Below, piece by piece: positions 34,870 through 45,980 of a stretch of 64,000 nucleotides of DNA. The notes below the pieces were generated by a model, which worked only from the letters and a program-made list of their open reading frames with translations, did no database searches and had not been told where the DNA came from. The DNA lies in NCBI GenBank assembly GCA_021234155.1, contig JAJEKV010000020.1, positions 5,564,563 to 5,628,562 of the forward strand, read 5' to 3'. Numbering within the stretch: the first letter of the stretch is position 1; each line of letters starts with the position of its first letter. This DNA is from Isoetes taiwanensis. Its lineage: Eukaryota; Streptophyta; Lycopodiopsida; Isoetales; Isoetaceae. The translations under genes were made by a program, and so were the position numbers.

Positions 34870-37800
34870 TGGCGAGTCGGGGTCGACCAAGTCGGAGACG
34901 ACTCGCCCATCAAACTCCTTCATAAATTCTGGGTATTGCTTCTCCAAATCCTGCTTCAATACCCAGGTTGCATCTTCCACGGGCAAGTGTTTCCACTTGA
35001 CCAAATACTGGAGGAACTGGGACCTCCTAGTCTTCTTGAATGACTTATCAAGAAGTAACGGTCCTGTGCCTGTCGGCTACACTCTTCTGCCGACTTCTTG
35101 CTGCTAGAAGGTATCCCCTTACTTCCTCCACCAGCTGTTGCATATCTCCTAGCATCTGCTGGGATATTTCAACCTTTGACACAGGATTGTGCCAGGTGTC
35201 CGGGGTTAGGCACTGGTACCCGTAATTTACCATGAAAGGAGACATCTGAGATGACTCCTGCTTGGCACTATTGTAGGCGAATTCCACCAAGTGGATGTAC
35301 TCATCCCACTTGGACTGCTTCTAAGCATATCTTCAAGGATTCGATTCGTGCGCTCCGTCTAACCATCTGTCTGCGGATGATAAGCTGTGCTCATGGAGAG
35401 CTTCGTCTGAATGGTGCTGAAGAGGTCTTGCCAAAAGGCACTCATAAATTTGGAATCCCTGTCTGAAATAATCTCCCGAGACATGCCATGGAGCCTAAAA
35501 ATCTCCTTTATAAATAGTTTGGCAGTATCTAATGCTGTTTGCCTCGAAGAGTCTTGGGAAGTCCTGTGATAAAATTCATGCTTACCACTTCCCATTTCGC
35601 ATTCGGCACTGCTAGAGGTTCCAAGGCTCCTGGAATTCGAAGCTGCTCCGCTTTGGTTTGCTGACACAACTGGTACTCGCGAATATATCTTGCTATCTGC
35701 TTCTTCATTCCCGGCCAGAAATAACTACTTCGAATCTTGAAGTAGGTCTTCATAAACCCTGCATGCCCTGCTATTGGGCTGTTGTGTGTGTCATGAAGAA
35801 TTAACTTCCTTACACCTGACGATTCGGGGACACACAACTTATGCTTATGGTACAACAAGTTGCCTTCCTTCCTATAATGCTTGAAGGCTTCTCATTCTTT
35901 ATCTGTTCTAGCCTCCTTAGAGAGGCTTTCCCATACCTCCTTGAAATCACCATCAAATGGTAATGTCTCCTCAATTTTCTTGCCATACCCACTCGAAAGA
36001 GTTGATATAGCATTACAATGTGTTCTCGTCTCAAGGGGTCTTCTAGAAAGAGCATCAGCAACCACATTCAACTTACCTGGCTTATAAGCAATCTCAAAAT
36101 CATACTCTTCTAGGAATTCCATCCACCTCCTTTGCCTTAGATTGAGGAGCGGTTGGGTAAAGATGTATTGGAGGCTCTGGTGATCCGTATCCAACTGAAA
36201 TTTCCTCCCAAGTAAATAATGCCTCCAAATACGAAGAGCTCGCACAATAGCTAGAAGTTCCTGATCATGGGTTGGATAGCGCTGCTCGGTGTCGTTCAAC
36301 TTCTTGGAATCATAGGCCACTACCCTTCCTTCTTGCATAAGGACTCCACTTGTTGCTATCTTGCTTGCATCTATTGCTACTAACTTGTCCTTGTCTGGAT
36401 CCGGCAGAACTAGCACTGGTGCTGTTGTTAAGGCCTCCTTAAGCTTTTCAAATGAAGCTTGAACATTTTCTAGCCAATGCGTTCTCCAATCTTTCACCTT
36501 AACACTCTTAGTGAGGTCCGTCAAAGGGGACGCCCACTTAGCGAAGTCCTCACAAACTTTCTGTAATATCCTGCCAGACCTAGAAAGCTTCTTACCTCTG
36601 CCACATTCTTTGGAGCTGGCCAATCCACTACTGCTTCAATCTTTGCGGGGTCGGTGGAGATCCCTTCCGCCGATATGACATGGCCCAAGTACTCCACTCT
36701 TTGGGTAGCAAAGTGGCATTTGGAGAGCTTTCCATACAAGCGATGCCGCCTCAACTTTTCCAACACTCTTCTCAAATGCTGACCATGATCTTCAATGGAC
36801 TTGCTGTATACTAGAATGTCGTCGAAGAAAACAATGACGAACTCATCTAGGAACTCCCTGAAGACGTCATTCATGAGGCGCATAAAAGTTGCCGGCGCAT
36901 TCGATAATCCGAAGGGCATTACTGTAAACTCAAAGTGCCCGTACCGCGTTCTGAAGGCGGTCTTATGGATATCTTCTTCCTTTATCCTTATTTGATGGTA
37001 TCCTGACCTTAAGTCAATTTTAGAGAATACCTTTGCTCCTTGGAGTTGGTCCATCAAATCATCTGCTATAGGCAAGGCATACTTATTCTTTATCGTCTGC
37101 TTATTGAGCTGGCGATAGTCTATGCACATTCCTAAACTGCCATCTTTCTTCTGCACGAAGAGTATAGGTGCTCCAAAAGGAGACACACTTGCTCTAATAA
37201 AACCAAGCTCAAGCAATTCCTGGAGCTGCTTCTTGAGCTCAATCAACTCCGGGGTGCTCATCCTATAAGGCGCCTTGCTGGTAGGCTTAGCATCTGGAGC
37301 TAATGTGATCTTACATTCTACACCTCTATAAGGTGGTAGCTGTCGGATTTCATCCGGGAATACATCCTTAAATTCTGAAATGAGCCTTGCTACTTGCTTG
37401 GGCAATTGATTCCTCTTTTGGTCAATTCCATCCTGTTTATTGGGCTCCATTGCCTCTAACCTCAAAATGTAATCCACCTTATTTCTTTCTATACTTTTCC
37501 TTAGCTGCTTCAAAGAAATGCACTGCATAGAAGAAGCTGCCTTCTTACCTTTCACTATGAATTTGGTGCCGTCCAGTGCTGTCATGGCGATCTCATTACG
37601 GTCGCTGTCGATCATGGCTTTCGCTGGTTTTAGGAACTCCATTCCTACTATAAGGTCATACCTTCCAATTTCCATGACCTCTGCCACCATCGGCCACTTA
37701 CTTCCACTAAGGTCTATGTCGAATGTGATCCTCCTCCCCTTAGTGTACCGAATGGCGCCGTTTGCCATAGCAACTGGCCTTGGCTTAGACTTCAATACCA

Positions 37801-39206
37801 TGTTCTTCATTAGGGCAGCCAGCCTAGGAGATGCAAAGTTATGAGAGCTACCTGTATCTATCAACACTAGATATGGACTGCTATCTATGATCCCCTCAGC
37901 CGCAATGACTGTGGATTGATTCTCAATCTCATCTGACTCAATGTTTGCACAAATATGGCACTCACCATCTATGAAGTCCTGGGCCTCGTGCTGGTCGTCG
38001 TCTTCATCCGCTTCTGTTGGTGAATCCCAATCCCCAAGCTCTGCCAAAGCTGCCTGCATGACGAAGGGACAATCATGTGTTCTGTGCCCTGGCTGGAAGC
38101 ACCTAAAACATAGCTTCTTCTCAAAACACTCCTGTCTCTTCTCTTTCGGCAGACTGTCTAAAAGACGCTTTAGGGCGCTGCCCCTTGATGCATTATGCGG
38201 CTTACGATCTTTTAAGTTCTTACCCTGAGCTCTTCCTTGCTGCTGGCCTGCTGATGGGGTAGCTGCTGATTGCTTACTCTGGTACTGCCCTTGATACTGC
38301 CCTGTTGACTTACCTTTGAAGGCCGACTGTTTTTCCCCTGGCGTTGCTGGAGCTTCTTCCAAGCTTATGGCTTTATCCTCTGCTTCTGCTACTGACTTTG
38401 GGTTAATTGCTCGGACTAGCCTTTTGATATTGCTGTTCAACCCCTCAATGTAGGTTTCAACTGCTTGCCTTTCAGAAACCCCGGGAACATGGAGCCTGAG
38501 CCGCATGAATTCCTCTGTGTACTTTGCTACTGACAAGGTACCCTGGTTCAATCTGTAGAATTGCTGGATCTGCCTGCTAGTATGTGATCTTGGCACATAA
38601 TGTTTGCGAAAGGCCTTGCTGAAGGTCTTGAATCTGCAATTGTTCCTTCTTAGCTTATTGGACTTTGCATAGCCCTTCCACCAGATCCTAGCTGCTCCAA
38701 TTAAGTTGGTTGTAGCAACTTTCCCTATGTCTTTATCCTTCATGCCATAAGAGTTGCCAAATTCTTCCATCTCGTCAAGCCAGGCTTCTGCCTCCATACC
38801 TGACCTATCCTTCCCTGAGAACTGCCCCAACTTCCTAGTCTTCCACACATTGCTCATAGCACTGTCAACTTTCTTCTGATAGTCATCTGTTTTCCTTGCC
38901 CTTTTCCTTGCCCGAGGCGTATCGGACTGACTGTCGGAGCTAAAACTGTCCTCACTGGAAGAGCTATCTGATGTGCTGGAGCTAGACGATGATGGGCTCC
39001 TGGTTCTTCTTTTTCTTCTCCTGTCCCTGATTGCCTTCCCCTTCCGGTTGTGGCTCCTCCTCAACGCCTTGCTGAGGCAGTGGTGGTGGAGGTGGTGGTG
39101 CACGCGCATATTCTTGAGCATTCATCAATGGGGTGGCCCAATGAATCAGTTGGTGCATCTGGTTCCTCATCTGGGTGAGCCTTGCGTTGATTGATTCCAC
39201 CGTCAT
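34870..39206 (-). pseudogene. Gag-pol region of element 3 with terminal chromodomain (fossil, about five breaks)
   Basis: Gag matrix/capsid-type segment ([20 protein letters not shown], about 38800), zinc knuckle [14 protein letters not shown] (about 38090), protease [15 protein letters not shown] (about 37850), reverse transcriptase ([30 protein letters not shown]; about 37250-36650), RNase H (TSGVLMQEGRVVAYDSKKL, about 36330), integrase (about 35950-35050) and a chromodomain (QYLVKWKHLPVEDATWV, about 34960). This is the chromovirus order. It is broken in several places and treated as a fossil. Confidence 0.9.
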
Positions 39207-39510
39207 TTCCTCATTGTTGTCATCGTGCTCGCGTCCAAATAGGTTTCTGGGTACCCATTGGTGATGTCGGCCCTGGCCTTGGGAACCTGAGCCTGTGTTC
39301 CTGGCTGCAAGGATTGATCATCAATGCTTGTTATTTAGGTTATACATCAATCATACCTATTTGCAATTAAATTATTGTTAGGTACAAAAGAAATCATGTG
39401 AAAAATCCACTTACAAGTCAAGATCATAGTAAGTCATTAATATGTAGAGATACATTTCATGAAATACATGATAATATCTAAAAGAAAATTATTCAATACA
39501 ATTTAAATGA
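39207..39510. other. Spacer between gag and the 511-codon ORF
   Basis: Non-coding, AT-rich toward 39350-39500. Nothing specific is seen. Confidence 0.4.
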
Positions 39511-41046
39511 CTACAGACAAATTTTCCATCGTCGATGCCCCTTCATGGTCTTGAAGAAGTTCTTGATGTTCTTGAGGTGTAGCCCTTTGCCGACGTTGTG
39601 CAAGATCCTTGCGACTGATCCTCCTTCAAGTGCTCTTGCCATCTGGGGTGCTGGGAGTTCGGGTGCCGTTGCCGCCACTACTGACAAATGTGCATCCCTG
39701 AGGTGGCTCCTGGCGAAGTCGAGGCAGTGAAGAGCTATGGATCTCTTGAAAAGGATGACATGGTCCAATCTGTAGTCTAGTCTGGCGTGCTGCCCAAAGC
39801 CAGAGAGGGCTATGAGGAGCGCGACAGACTCTTCTCCTCTTGGGCTAAACTCCTTGTGGAATACTATCATCTGCCCTTGGCTAATAGCTGGAAGATAGTA
39901 TCGAAGCGCCTTACCTTTCCCCGCGATGTTGGACCCTGTGCCTCTTCTGCCAGCTGCTTCCCCATAGATGTCTATTGCTATGAGGTCTTCGTGGTCCCTC
40001 CACATTGTGGTAGCATTCTCCAAGTTGATGTTGGCGTGTGCCTCACGCGAACTCCCCGAGCAATTTGGTCGGCTAGAGCTTGGACCTCTTCCTGGCTTAT
40101 ACAATCTGCTTTGTATCTGCTGGAACTCCTCCTCTGGGATGATGGGTTCCTGTTGTTGATACATGTGCCTTATCTGCTGGTAAGCTTGTATATCCGACAT
40201 CGTCTCCCTGGCGTAGGACTGTCGCTCAGCTACTTCCCTTGGAATTTCTTGGTAGGAGTAGTCGATGAAGTCGCTGCCCTGCTCTTGTGCAATTAAGCCT
40301 AAGAGCTCATCGATCCTGAGACCCTCTTCTTGGCAATAAGGGAGGTTGATGATGTCGTTGGCCAAGATGTACTCCTCGCCGTCGATGATTACTGGTGACA
40401 GGGCCGTGATGCCGACTGGCGGTTCGAAATCTCGCCTTAATGTGTTTTCCTGCCTAGCTATTCGCCTCTCCATCCTTCTTGCCTCTCTCATCTCCCAACT
40501 TGGGTCCTCCTCCCCTTGCTGCTCGTAATCTTGCTCAATCTGCAGCATGGGTGTTCCTGAGGTCGCGCCATAATACTCGTACTCTGTAGAGTCGATCTCA
40601 TGGATGTTGATCTGCTCCCTTCGGGTGTCGAGAGGTGCTAAATCTAAGGGCTGAATTGAGGGTTCTCCTGCCTTGTTGATTGACTTATACTGCATGAACA
40701 AAGCTAAGGCTGCGGGAGATGAGAGGTATCTATGCCTATTATGTTTGCAGGTCATGTAGTCAGGCATGTGTCTAGTTCTATCCCACAGCTTGCTTTTGGA
40801 TCCTCCTCCTAAGGCTTGGCTAAGCGAGTCTAGTGATACCCATTTCCCTCCCCTAGGCAGCAAGCTAACGTCCCAGGGTAGGATCTGCTGGTCGTATTGA
40901 CAGATGATATCAGTGTAGAAGGGAGTTCTGGTCAATGTTGCATGAAGATCAAAGAGGTGGTCAAAGACATGGAAGGCTTGTTCAGCAGGAAAATCTCTGA
41001 TATGATTTGCAGCATCATACCATCTGACGAAGCTAGAAGGCGCCAT
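39511..41046 (-). CDS. Uncharacterised 511-codon ORF inside element 3
   Basis: One uninterrupted frame starts at ATG 41046-41044. The N-terminal third is globular-looking (RWYDAANHIRDFPAEQAFHV, GGKWVSLDSLSQALGGGSKS). The middle is acidic and glutamine-rich (EQDYEQQGEEDPSWEMREAR and repeated arginines), with coiled-coil character around residues 185-205. The C-terminus is basic (GKGLHLKNIKNFFKTMKGHR). I do not recognise the family. It reads in the same direction as gag-pol and sits upstream of it, where some large plant gypsy elements carry an additional ORF. A TATA-like box lies about 110 bp upstream of the start, so it could have its own transcript. Alternatives are a captured host gene or an element-specific accessory protein. 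Confidence 0.6.
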   Translation of the reverse strand: MAPSSFVRWYDAANHIRDFPAEQAFHVFDHLFDLHATLTRTPFYTDIICQYDQQILPWDVSLLPRGGKWVSLDSLSQALGGGSKSKLWDRTRHMPDYMTCKHNRHRYLSSPAALALFMQYKSINKAGEPSIQPLDLAPLDTRREQINIHEIDSTEYEYYGATSGTPMLQIEQDYEQQGEEDPSWEMREARRMERRIARQENTLRRDFEPPVGITALSPVIIDGEEYILANDIINLPYCQEEGLRIDELLGLIAQEQGSDFIDYSYQEIPREVAERQSYARETMSDIQAYQQIRHMYQQQEPIIPEEEFQQIQSRLYKPGRGPSSSRPNCSGSSREAHANINLENATTMWRDHEDLIAIDIYGEAAGRRGTGSNIAGKGKALRYYLPAISQGQMIVFHKEFSPRGEESVALLIALSGFGQHARLDYRLDHVILFKRSIALHCLDFARSHLRDAHLSVVAATAPELPAPQMARALEGGSVARILHNVGKGLHLKNIKNFFKTMKGHRRWKICL

Positions 41047-41155
41047 GAGTCAGGGATGGATGTAGAAAATGGTTTGCGAAGATCAATGGGAGGCTGAAAA
41101 ATCGCCTAGGGTGCTAAGAGCAATTCTGAGAAAGGAAAAATGACAAATGGGCCCC

Positions 41156-41163
41156 CTTTTATA
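41156..41163 (-). promoter_or_regulatory. TATA-like box upstream of the 511-codon ORF
   Basis: The minus strand reads CTATAAAAGGGGG, with TATAAAAG about 110 bp before the ATG at 41046. Spacing and sequence are good for a plant core promoter. Confidence 0.5.
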
Positions 41164-41340
41164 GACTATGGTCTGCTTCGGGTTTCGTGCACAAGGTTTC
41201 TTGATGGGAAAAACTTCTGTTCTAGGCCTACAGGCGTCCAAATGAGGTATCATGAAGTGCAATTCTGAGCAAAGCAAGGCAAGAAACACTACATGGCAGA
41301 TTGTTGGGTCAAAATTGGTCAAGTTAGGCCAAAAAGGGCC

Positions 41341-41608
41341 AAATCAGAAGGGTTCGCGCGGAATCGCGTTCCAAAGCTTTTGGAAGGGGTTTTGGCGCGG
41401 ACCCTTCCGGTTTCGCCATTTTGTAGCTAATTTGACGAATTTTCAAGGTTTGGAAGATCCTAACATGACTAATTGATCAATTCTAGTCTAGCATGCAACT
41501 TTTCCCGAGCAAAATGGACGTCCAGAGACCAAATCGGAAGGGTTCGCACAAAATGGCCTTCCGAGGCGTTTGGAAGGGGTTTTGGCGCGGACCCTTCCGG
41601 TTTCGCCG
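41341..41608. repeat. Duplicated block with inverted arms upstream of the 511-codon ORF
   Basis: A block of about 78 bp occurs at 41341-41418 and 41531-41608. Both share GGAAGGGGTTTTGGCGCGG and ACCCTTCCGGTTTCGCC. Within each, GGAAGGGTTCGC near the start is nearly the reverse complement of GCGGACCCTTCC near the end, so each block can fold back. It lies between the H3-like region and the TATA-like box. Confidence 0.75.
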
Positions 41609-41806
41609 ATTTTGCTCCGAAAAATGATTTTTCTAATTAGAGGTGGGATAATTGAACTATTACAAATTTAATGCAAAAAAATTTAGTACAATCTGACTTA
41701 ATTAACTACCTTTCCACATCAATTTTTCAAGGCAAGGAAGTTATATATTTATAGAGGATAGTCAAATTACACTAAAATCTTAATTACAGTTACAAAATTA
41801 GGAGGT

Positions 41807-42955
41807 TCAAGGGTACTCCTTGCGGATCCTCCGCGCCAAGTGGAGATCCTTGGGCATTACTGTCACCCTCTTGGCGTGGATTGTGCATAAGTTGCCCTCC
41901 TCAAAAAGCTGGGTCAGCTCTGCTTCGGCTGCCACTTGCAGGACCCGTGTCGTCAAAGATGTCACCCTATAGTCAGTGACGAACTCCTGCATAACTTCCC
42001 GCATCGGGCGCTCAAAGGGAGCCTTCCTGATCAGGAGATTAGTGCACTGCTAGAAGTGCCTAATCTCCCTGAAAACAAGGGTGTGCCGAGAGTTAGGCCC
42101 ATGATGGACCTTCTTCGGCTTCTCCGGTCGTGGCGGTGGCGGCTTGGGCTGGTTCTTCTTCGGTTGGCCGCCCTTAACGTAGCGCTCTACGTTCTGCCTA
42201 CAATACCAGTCATTGTACCTTGTCCAGCGACGAAGGTACTCCTGGTACGCCTTCAGCTTGCGCTTGAACTGGCGCTCCTCTCGAAGTGCGAACGGCCGCT
42301 CGCCCACCTTCTGCTTCTTGACTACCTTCGGTGGCTTGGGCCACTTCGGGTAGGGTGGGCGTGCGTTGGGGTCTGAGGTTTCCCCAACGACTTCGTCTCC
42401 CTCCTCGGCTTCCTCCTCAGGTTCCTCCTCGTCATCTCCTCCTCCTTCTCGCTCTTCCTCCTCAATCGGGGGAGGCTCCTCAATCACGACGGTCCCCCGG
42501 GGCCTATCATTCCTCCTCTTCGTTCTCCGCGCCTTCTCAAGCAACTCCCTCTCTCTCTTCTTCTGTGCTGCCCTGTCCTCCGGCCACTCTGCAACCTTAT
42601 TCTTGCCCTTCTTCTTTGCTGCCGAAGGGCCCGCCTCCTGGGTCTGCTGCTGCGGCTGCTCCTGGTTCTCCTCCTGTTCTTCGTCTTGGTGCTCCACCTT
42701 TGTGTCAGACGAGGGCCCAAAATGGCGAGACTCGTCGGTTCGCTGCGTGCCCGCCGACGAAGAGCTGCTGCTGCTATCGGGGCCCTTCTCCTGGGAGATG
42801 TGGAAGGTATCATCACTGGAGGAGAACACCTCTTCGCCCGGCTTTGGTCGAAGGTGTGGCGGAATCTTCTTGACATGGCGACCTGCTGCTACGTGCGCCA
42901 TCGAGAGTGTAGGCCTCTCCCCAAACTTCCTAGCTGTCTGCTTGGTGCATGCCAT
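41807..42955 (-). pseudogene. Histone H3-like coding region carried by element 3 (fossil, about one break)
   Basis: From ATG 42955-42953 the product begins MACTKQTARKFG, matching the histone H3 tail ARTKQTARKSTG except for Cys at the Arg2 position and Phe at Ser10. Soon after comes GRHVKKIPPHLRPKPG, echoing H3 GGVKKPHRFRPG. A charged, Ser-, Glu-, Lys- and Pro-rich insert of roughly 260 residues follows. Similarity then resumes with TLVFREIRHF (H3 TVALREIRKY) and, further on, [34 protein letters not shown] and [20 protein letters not shown], which cover the H3 histone fold to its C-terminus. Loop 1 has canonical H3 length, so it is not CENH3-like. It lies between the primer site and gag in the orientation of the element. 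The coding region has about one break and is treated as a fossil. Confidence 0.8.
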
Positions 42956-43044
42956 ACTTGACGGTCTAGAAAATGGGTGACGTAAGGCTGAGCAAGAGAG
43001 ATATCGTGGAGGGAAGAGTTTGGGAGGGAAATGAGGTGGCAAGA

Positions 43045-43052
43045 TATTTAAA
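43045..43052 (-). promoter_or_regulatory. Possible TATA-like box upstream of the H3-like region
   Basis: The minus strand reads TTTTTTAAATATCTTG about 90 bp before the MACTKQ start. It is an acceptable but not strong TATA match. Confidence 0.3.
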
Positions 43053-43235
43053 AAAGAGGATCCCTGGGAATATTCTCCTACCATTAATAGGCCTACTTAT
43101 TAGCCCTCCTTATTAATTACACCAATGTACCCTAATTATTAGTATATATTTAATTACTGGTATTGAATATGAATATGAATTAAATCATGCCCACTTAGAA
43201 CCTTGAAGGTCATGGAGCAAAATATACAACGTTGT

Positions 43236-45980
43236 TCATAGTTTTAGAACTAAAGAGCGATGTGCTTCCACATTTTTGAGATAAAGACCAAGTACCATGG
43301 GATCTCTTTCTAACAAAGAAGAAAAATTAACCTCAATGATGCCAAACTTAGTTCGAATCTCCACATAAGTCGGGCAAACCAGGAATGCATGAGCTTCGTC
43401 TTCAACCATGTTCATCTCACAAGCCTTGCAGATTCTTTCCTCCTTTGGCGTCTTAGACCATCTCCCTGTTTCCATATGTAGCCGGTGAGAGCTCGTTCTA
43501 TATCTTGCAATGTATTGTTTCAAATATCTGGGGATTTGAGCTTTCAAGTAATCTTGTTCACAATACACCAGTATAGGATTTACTTCTGAAATGTATGAGA
43601 GCATGCGAGAACCTTTGGTGACCCAAAGCCTCTCCACAGCACGTGTTTGGACAAGATCACGGGCACCTACTTCAGTATCTGGCAACTGATCCAAGGATAT
43701 CCCCCACCGTTCTGCCCATTGACAAGCATCCCTGTACCACCCTGATGTCATGGACTGTGACAAAGCAAGTTTGGATAATCGCCCATCCTGTTGCTTTTGA
43801 ATTCTGGTAATGAAATTAAGTGTCTGATATAATGCTTCGGCTTCAAGAGGAAGCATGCCTGTTTCGGCGAGCAGTATCGCATAAGGAATTTGAGATTTGA
43901 TTCCTAACTCCTCTTGAAGGAAGATTTTCAGAACCCTTTCTAATTGAGACCACTGTGCAAAGAGATACTGGGACCCCATATGGGCGAACCGTAGAGGAGC
44001 ACCGTCTGCACCAGAGTCTTGAACAAAATCTTTTTGAGGCACCAGTCTGTGAGAGAAGCTTTATGGCACTTAGATAACATGCTGTACAGAGCTGCCTTGT
44101 CCCCCTGAATCCGTTTCCTGATACATTCCTTCCAATTGTACTTAGCTGAAAATTCTAGCCCCAAATACTTATAGCTGCCTACTGTCTCTAGAACCTCAGA
44201 CTTGTACGTGAAAATTGGCCGATTAACCGTGCCCACTACCATGATTTTAGACTTTGTCAAATTTACATGCATGTGCCTTAGATCACAGAACGACGCCAGG
44301 TTATCCAAATGAGATTGTAGACCTTCCGGTTTGTCTGCTATCAATACTACATCATCTGCATAAAGAAGAAGTTGCACAAGAAAATTACCTAGAATGGAGC
44401 CTGAAAAACCTCTACTGCCTAGCCATTCTTCCGGCTCGTCGATGTACAATCCAAACAAGGTTGGAGACAACGGACACCCCTGGCGACACCTATGGTGCTC
44501 TTAATTTTTCGTCTTCCATTCCTGGGGCAGACCTTGCCTAACAGCCTGATTCAACAATTTTGTCATCACTTTTAAGGCCACATCACCACACCATTTTAAC
44601 AGTTCCATGCTAAGTCCTTGCATGTCTGCTGCCTTCCCATTTTGCATGTTGCTGAGCGTGGCTCTTACATCACACTCTGTAAACAGGTCTTCATCCACCT
44701 CCTCAATACGCATACCATCAGCCTCGTGAGCATAAAGCTCCTTGACCATAATTAGCATTTCTGCGGGATCCAGTTCTGATTGTTTAGGCAGTGGTGACAT
44801 TTGTTTCCAGAAGGTTTTTGGGTGACCACAAAACCACTCCTGCAACTTGTGTTGCCTGCATGCGAGATAGGTTCTTTTCTTCCTTCTGATGAGATCCTTG
44901 TACCATTTTGGCTTACATAAGCATCCGGGCTCAACTTCGTCCTTGCTAGGTGACATTCGCGGTCCCACCATCCATTCTGCCCGCCGTCTCTCTTTTTGGT
45001 GCACCCAAATACATCCCACGGTTGCTTTGCTGTATGAGATCCGAGAACCTTGTGGGTATGCGCTTACGGTATCCCCCCGCCTAAGTATTATCGGAGATAA
45101 GTTCTTCCAACCGACTAGCGTATTGGGAACTTTTCCCTGTAATCTAATTTCGATCTAGATGTAAAACTTGTCTGTGGTGCATGGTGTTGGTAAGTCCCGA
45201 CAACTCAAAGCACAACAAAGACATGATCCGATTCTCGGTAGCTTATCCATCACCACAAAATCATGCACAGAGTTATGTTTATTTGCCACCAAATAGTCAA
45301 CTGTGTTGGACCCCAAGTGGTTGAAACATGTGTTTCTACTTGAGTTTGGAAAGCGAGCAGTACCATTTAATATCTTCATGTTGCAAATTGTACCTAGTTC
45401 CAAGGAATGATCCCCCATATTGTTTTTTACAGAATCAGCTGATTGTCTATGGTATGGCATATCATCCTCTTCTATCAATCGAACCTCACATAAAGAACCT
45501 GCAAAGGATGTTGTCTGCAACGTTTTGGTTCTGGCGTTGAAATCGCCTACAAGTAGAACCTCCCCTAAATCACGAGTTTGCAGGGCATCCTTGCATAGGT
45601 CATGAAACGGATTTGATCTGCATAATTCCGCATGATCGTATATGTGCATATTCAATGGAGCAAAATAGCACACTGCAATGTACATACTTTGGCTGGACTG
45701 TTTTACGCGGATCCACAAGTACTGGTTGTGCGCATGCTTAGAGTGGATGCTGACAATGGGGAATATCAGATTTAGCATAAGCTGCAACACCTCCATACCC
45801 TCTTCCTGCGCCTGGGTCTTTCTCGTTCCATACACTTCCCACAATTTGCAACCCTTGCAGATCTGGAAGAGGACGTCCTTGATGTTCCCAAGTCTCAGAT
45901 AGGAGTATTATATCCATGTCTTGCCATACCAGGGCTGTCACATTCATACTTAATTTCGTATTATACCTTAAAATTTCCAA
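43236..45980 (-). mobile_element. APE-type LINE inserted in element 3, decayed
   Basis: Minus-strand order: endonuclease (DIILLSETWEHQGR; LLVGDFNART; SNTVDYLVAN), a linker, reverse transcriptase (QGCPLSPTLFGLYIDE, LLYADDVVLIADK) and a C-terminal Cys/His segment (SHRLHMETGRW, ERICKACEMNMVEDEAHAF). The 5' end is truncated. Between WKTKN (about 44501) and GCRQGCPLSP (about 44490) the first half of the RT core is missing, an internal deletion. Frames change several times. No poly(A) is evident; a short TTCATA-like repeat near 43165-43180 may be the 3' tail. It shares its C-terminal wording with the LINE end at 31556-32348. Clade not assigned. Confidence 0.75.

Noticed and set aside
41807-42955. 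Interpretation of the H3-like region as a CENH3 (centromeric H3)
   Set aside because: The tail matches canonical H3 and loop 1 has canonical length, whereas CENH3 has a divergent tail and a longer loop 1.
42366-42980. Long plus-strand and minus-strand frames overlapping the H3-like region
   Set aside because: Shadow frames of a low-complexity, GC-rich coding region. Only the minus-strand frame with histone similarity is supported.
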